A stretch of DNA of 16,876 nucleotides from Chloroflexi bacterium UBA4733 (GTDB taxonomy: Bacteria > Chloroflexota > UBA4733), in assembly GCA_002404055.1 (NCBI GenBank), contig DHIZ01000419.1:457-17332 (forward strand), in the 5' to 3' direction. The notes below the pieces were generated by a model. The model did no database searches and was not told where the DNA came from. It saw only the letters and a list, made by a program, of their open reading frames with translations. Below are positions 13,152-16,876 of the stretch, one piece after another. The position numbers and the translations under genes were made by a program. Positions within the stretch are counted from its first letter, which is position 1. Each line of letters opens with the position of its first letter.

Positions 13152-15454
13152 TGGGGACCTTCCCCCAGGGTATGGTCTACGTCGTCAGCTACGACCATGG
13201 CGGGCTGGTGCTCTGGGGCTACGAGCACTTCTTGCAACACTTGCGCGACACACTGGGCTGGCTGGATCGCCACCCGAAGCTGAAGATGGGCCTGGACAAC
13301 GAGGCCTGGACCTACGACTGGTTGGCGGAGAACCGCCCGGCCGTGCTGGCTGAGTTGCGCCAGGCGTTGCAGCACTACCAGGGGCGCTTCGGTATCGCCA
13401 CCTGCACCTACGGCCAGCCGCTAGCCGCCTTCCTGCTGGAGGAAAGCAACATCCGCCAAATCGCCCTGGGCATCGAGACGACCAGAGCGTGCCTGGGCTA
13501 CGAGGTGAGCGTCTACGCCTTCTCGGAGCACGCCGCTTTCCCACAATTGCCGCAGGTGCTGGCCGGCCTTGGCATCCGGCGGGCCTTGCTACGCTCGCAC
13601 TTCCTCATGTACGGCTACTGCCCCGGCTACGACCTACCGATCGCCTGGTGGGAGGCGCCGGACGGCTCGCGCGTTGCCTGCGTGCCCACCTATGTCCACC
13701 AGGAGCGGCAGGTGGCAGACCATCGCGCCCAGCCGCCTGGACCTTTCGGTCTCACCACGGAGGACACCTGGATCCTCACGCGCTACCCGAGCAGCATCTC
13801 GCCGGCCTCGCTGGACGCCTTCCGCAGCCGCTTCGCCCACATTCAGCCGCTCCTGGCCACGCGGCTGGACGACAGCAGCCTCAAGCGCGAGGAGTTGGTC
13901 AGCGAACTGGATGCTCGTGACGACTACCGCTGGGCCACTTTGGAGCAAGTCTTTGAGGAGTTCCCGGAGCCGACAGCAACGATAGCGCCGGGAGCGGAAG
14001 ACTTTGGCCTGCGCATGCCCTGGGGCTATCGCGGCAACGAGTTATTTGATCTGGCCCGCCGGGCGGAGATTGCCGTCTTAACGGCAGAACGACTGCTGGC
14101 ACGTTCGACGGCCGATCCGGCGGAAGGGCAGAACCGCGGCGCGCTGCCGGAGCAAGAAGCCGAAGTGCGCCAGGCCTGGAAAGACCTGCTGGTTGGTCAG
14201 CACCACGACGTGCAGATCGTGGCGCGAGCCGGGACATTGGGCCGGGAGCGCCTGCTGGCGTCGCTGGAGCGTTCCCAGCGCCTGACGCGCTTGCTGCTCA
14301 AGGCGCAGTCCGACGGCAGTGGCGAGAGCGGCGCTTATGTGGCCTTCAACCCGTTGCCCTGGCCGCGCAGCGAGTCCGAGGCCGCGCTACCGGATGGCAC
14401 AGCGCTGACAGGGCCGGTCGCGGTACCAGCGTTGGGTTTTGCCACAATGACGCCGGCAGACGGCGCGACACTGGTGGCTGGCCTCTCCTTTCGTACCGAC
14501 CACTATCACGTCAGTTTCCATGCCGAGGGTGGGCTGGCAGCCCTGCGGAGCACCGATGGCCGCGATCAGTTCGTGGCCGGCAGTCGCTCCGGCCAACTCG
14601 CCGCGGTCATTGACGGGGAAAGCTGTGTCGGCAAGGCGACATCCGTACAGGTGCGGCGGGAGGCTGCCGGCTACCGCGTCGTGGAGCGCGGCGCCGTCGG
14701 CCCCTTGCCGTTCACAACCACCTGGCTTTTCCCTCACTCCGGCAGCAGGATCGACTACCACCTGACGGTCCGCTTCGACGGCGAACGCATCGGCGCGCCC
14801 GCCGGCCAGAAGCGCGACTCCCGTTCCGGCTTCACCCACGAACAGAAGCTGCGCGCCCGCTTCTTCCCGGCGCTCACCGGCGATGTCGTGGGCGTCTACG
14901 ACGTGCCCTTCGGCGTCGCCACCACGCAACGACCGTATGTCGAAGGCAACTATTGGACGGCGCTGGCCGGCAGCAGCGGCGGCCTCGCTATCGCCAACCG
15001 GGGCACCATGGGCAGCGTGCGTGAAGTCGATGGCGCTTTCTCCGTGCCGCTGGCCTTCTCCACCAACTATGTCTGGGGCGCCGAGGTGATCTGCGGCGAG
15101 CGTCACTGGGCACTGGGGCTGCTGCCCTTCAGCGGCGATTGGCGGGAGGCAGCGCTGCACCGCCGGGCGCTGGAGTTCGCCTATCCCATCGTCGCCGTTC
15201 CCGGAAGTGTTGCCCAGCCAGCGCCGGACTTCCTCCGCCTCAATAACCCCGCCGTGCATCTCACTGCGCTCTACAGCGAGGGCGGGCACGGCTATGTCCG
15301 CCTCTATAACGGCAGCGACCAAGAGCAAAGGCTTGACCTGGCCTGGCCGGGCGGGGGTACGCCGATGCCGGTAGACCTGCGCCACCAGGTGGTGGATGGG
15401 GATGGACACTTCAGGTTAGGTCCCTGGCAGATTCAGACGTATCGGCTGTGGTGA
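13151..15454 (+). CDS. Divergent GH38-like alpha-mannosidase
   Basis: A 767-residue protein. The start ATG at 13151 overlaps the preceding stop (TAATG), implying coupled translation; an in-frame ATG at 13127 and one at 13172 are alternatives. The N-terminal domain aligns by eye with GH38: VVSYDHGGLVLWG (metal-site block), KMGLDNEAWTYDWLAE, GIATCTYGQPLAAFL, SEHAAFPQLPQVLAGLGIRRALLRSHF, and GQHHDVQIV with the conserved HHD. Compared with classic GH38, the HxD metal motif reads SYD, and the usual nucleophile block DPFGHS reads AFSEHA, so the nucleophile Asp is not evident. The C-terminal half (about 380-767) is beta-rich like the mannosidase C-terminal domains (YVAFNPLPWPRSE, GLLPFSGDW). No signal peptide, so it probably acts on imported oligosaccharide in the cytoplasm. 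It is in one operon with the binding protein under LacI-type control. Confidence 0.85.
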   Translation: MGTFPQGMVYVVSYDHGGLVLWGYEHFLQHLRDTLGWLDRHPKLKMGLDNEAWTYDWLAENRPAVLAELRQALQHYQGRFGIATCTYGQPLAAFLLEESNIRQIALGIETTRACLGYEVSVYAFSEHAAFPQLPQVLAGLGIRRALLRSHFLMYGYCPGYDLPIAWWEAPDGSRVACVPTYVHQERQVADHRAQPPGPFGLTTEDTWILTRYPSSISPASLDAFRSRFAHIQPLLATRLDDSSLKREELVSELDARDDYRWATLEQVFEEFPEPTATIAPGAEDFGLRMPWGYRGNELFDLARRAEIAVLTAERLLARSTADPAEGQNRGALPEQEAEVRQAWKDLLVGQHHDVQIVARAGTLGRERLLASLERSQRLTRLLLKAQSDGSGESGAYVAFNPLPWPRSESEAALPDGTALTGPVAVPALGFATMTPADGATLVAGLSFRTDHYHVSFHAEGGLAALRSTDGRDQFVAGSRSGQLAAVIDGESCVGKATSVQVRREAAGYRVVERGAVGPLPFTTTWLFPHSGSRIDYHLTVRFDGERIGAPAGQKRDSRSGFTHEQKLRARFFPALTGDVVGVYDVPFGVATTQRPYVEGNYWTALAGSSGGLAIANRGTMGSVREVDGAFSVPLAFSTNYVWGAEVICGERHWALGLLPFSGDWREAALHRRALEFAYPIVAVPGSVAQPAPDFLRLNNPAVHLTALYSEGGHGYVRLYNGSDQEQRLDLAWPGGGTPMPVDLRHQVVDGDGHFRLGPWQIQTYRLW

Positions 15455-15552
15455 GGGCGGTTGGCGCCCAGGCACAGTGGCTGAGCATTGATGGACACCC
15501 GGAGTGGTTTCGGCGCGTTGCCACGCGGATGGGCGAGCAATCGCCTGCTGCG

Positions 15553-16775
15553 TCAGTCGAGCGCGGCGATCAGCGCCCGCGCCTCGTCGGCCAAATCCAG
15601 CAGGTAGTAGGTTATTGCCGCGCGTCGCTCGAGCGCGGTGGCGGCATCCTCGGTACTGTCCGCCGCGGGATTGGGCGTCTCCGGCGAACGGGCGGGCAGA
15701 CCGGGCGCGCGCAGGCCCCAGCGCAGCGCTGCTGAGGCGCTGTAACCGAGCCGGACCATCCGGGCATCGCCCCGCCAGCCGGCGTCGCGTAGCCCCTCCA
15801 GCTGGCGTCGCGTAGCCCCTCCAGGTAGCCGTCCAGCACCGTCTCCCCGAGCTCCGCCGCGCGCGAGACGTCCGCCCCTGCGTGGAGTAGACTGGCCGCC
15901 ACGAGTTGGCCGATCTCCTCCCCGATGGCTCCCGTGCCGACGAAGGCCCAGTCCAGGGCCACCGTCGCGTTGTCGTCCTTCGGCTTGCCTACCGAGAGCA
16001 GGTTCGGGCGGAAGGCATCCAGATGGCAGAAGGTGTGGGGCAGCCGATCTAGCGTGTCCAGCAGTGCCGGGTGGTCCTGCCAGAGCGCCAGCAGGCGCTC
16101 GGCCACGGGAACGGGGAAGGCGCGGCGCACCAGTGGCTGCTCCCAGAACTCTGTCTGCCGAATGGCCCGGACGACGGGTCGGACCATGATGGTCGCCCAG
16201 GTGCGCAGCCCGCCCTGGCACAGCCAGGGCGCGTCGGGGAGCCGCCGTCCCGTTAGATACACGCCATTCCAGGCGCCCAGGTGGCGGGCGGACAGGCCGT
16301 AGCGGGCCATGGACCAGGGGGCAGGATCGGCATCGACGTCCTCCAGCCAGAGCCAGATCGACGGACCGGAGTGGTCGTCGACGCCGTAGCAGTGCGGCGC
16401 CCGCAGGCCGTCAACCAGCGTGTCAAGCACGCCGGAACGATAGGCGTTCGCCTCGCGATTCCAACCGTAGGCGTCCTGCACCATGACGATCTCGGCCGGG
16501 GAGAGCGAGAGCCGCTCAGCGGCCGCGCGGGCGACATGCGGCGGGATCGGCTGCGTGATCTTCAGCACCAGCGACCAGGGGATCGTCTCTCCACCGTCCT
16601 GGGCGGTTCCGGTCACGCGATAGAGTCCCCCGGACACGGGGTTGACGTGCCGGTACGCGATGGGCCGGGTCTGCCACTCGAAAATCTCGGCGCCCGGCCG
16701 GCCCAGCACACGCCGTACCGGGTTGGTTAGCGAAGCGCGATCAAGTCCATCAATGTCCACGTTGTCCTCATTCAT
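15553..16775 (-). pseudogene. Aminoglycoside phosphotransferase-like kinase, frameshifted by a 23-bp tandem duplication
   Basis: The start is ATG 16775 (MNEDNVDIDGL), with AAAGGGG about 10 nt upstream. The N-lobe has SLVLKITQP (ATP lysine), and the catalytic motif is HLDAFRPN (HxDxxxxN), followed by VALDWAFVGTGAIGEEIGQL with the metal-binding Asp. This is the APH/choline-kinase fold; the substrate is unknown and need not be an antibiotic. The first frame continues to 15612 with low-quality sequence after YLEGLRDASWRG. Removing one copy of the 23-bp repeat (15781-15826) joins it to the frame ending at TGA 15555-15553, whose protein (RMVRLGYSASAALRWG, then ITYYLLDLADEARALIAALD) is a natural C-terminus. 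The repaired gene is exactly 1200 nt (399 residues). The catalytic core lies before the break, so partial function is conceivable. Confidence 0.85.
15781..15826. repeat. 23-bp tandem duplication within the phosphotransferase gene
   Basis: Copies at 15781-15803 and 15804-15826 are identical except at one position (C at 15802, G at 15825). A 23-bp insertion shifts the frame by 2 nt and separates two coding segments that fit together when one copy is removed. Replication slippage is the likely cause; an assembly error is possible. Confidence 0.88.
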
Positions 16776-16832
16776 CGGGCCAGCACCCCTTTCATTTTGG
16801 TGCCGAGTCGTGCTCAACGGGTGTACCGCCGC

Positions 16833-16855
16833 GCCCGGCGACTAAAGTCGCGGGC
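16833..16855. repeat. REP-like palindrome at the right edge
   Basis: GCGACT (16838-16843), loop AA, AGTCGC (16846-16851), extended by GCCC/GGGC with one bulged G. The following bases read GGCTAGGAGG. Short palindromes of the GCGACT-AA-AGTCGC type are often dispersed REP elements tied to IS200-like (RAYT) transposases. Only one copy is visible here, so the family assignment is tentative. Confidence 0.5.
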
Positions 16856-16876
16856 TAGGAGGCTGTCTGAGTTGAA

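Noticed and set aside
14387..15409. 340-codon open frame on the minus strand
   Set aside because: It is antisense to the GH38-like gene and shows no family motif.
15455..15552. Possible gene remnant (WLSIDGHPEWFRRV-like reading) between the GH38-like gene and the phosphotransferase
   Set aside because: It is short, has no start signal and I recognise no family; no clear terminator is visible either, so I leave it as an unassigned convergent gap.

Overview
This 16.9 kb window is GC-rich bacterial chromosome with high coding density. The gene families present are RIO-type kinase, HyuA hydantoinase, COG1672-type ATPase, Uma2 nuclease, a ClpX-zinc-finger/ClpN protein, HARE-HTH/pRiA4b, GH38 and a lipoprotein sugar-binding protein. 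This mix is most familiar from Chloroflexota (Thermomicrobia or Ktedonobacteria-like lineages). No rRNA, tRNA or marker protein is present, so the assignment is an inference from gene content only.

Left part (1-5300). A minus-strand HyuA-type hydantoinase/oxoprolinase runs off the left edge, with a small conserved protein just upstream on the same strand. Divergent from these is the 5' part of a RIO-type kinase that breaks off before its catalytic loop. Next comes an AT-rich perfect inverted repeat directly in front of a COG1672/DUF234 ATPase-nuclease, then a Uma2 nuclease. A 178-bp MITE-like element with 18-bp terminal inverted repeats and two competing internal hairpins follows.

Middle part (5335-10400). 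On the minus strand lie a HepT/MntA type VII toxin-antitoxin pair with an ATGA overlap, then a two-gene unit in which an ECF-like sigma factor abuts a ClpX-zinc-finger/zinc-ribbon/ClpN protein with no spacer. A HARE-HTH/pRiA4b-ORF3 fusion gene diverges from the sigma factor. Downstream is a phytanoyl-CoA-dioxygenase-like enzyme, whose 3' end runs into the decayed C-terminus of another Uma2 gene and a GC-rich hairpin.

Right part (10404-16876). A LacI-family repressor diverges from a sugar-utilisation unit made of a lipoprotein solute-binding protein translationally coupled (TAATG) to a divergent GH38-like alpha-mannosidase. Between them are a sigma70-type promoter and a perfect 18-bp palindrome at its start site, which makes a simple repression circuit very likely. 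No permease or ATPase genes for the transporter are in the window. Convergent to this unit is an aminoglycoside-phosphotransferase-like kinase broken by a 23-bp tandem duplication. A REP-like palindrome lies at the right edge.

The least explained feature is the sigma factor/ClpX-zinc-finger-ClpN pair, where an anti-sigma factor would normally be encoded.
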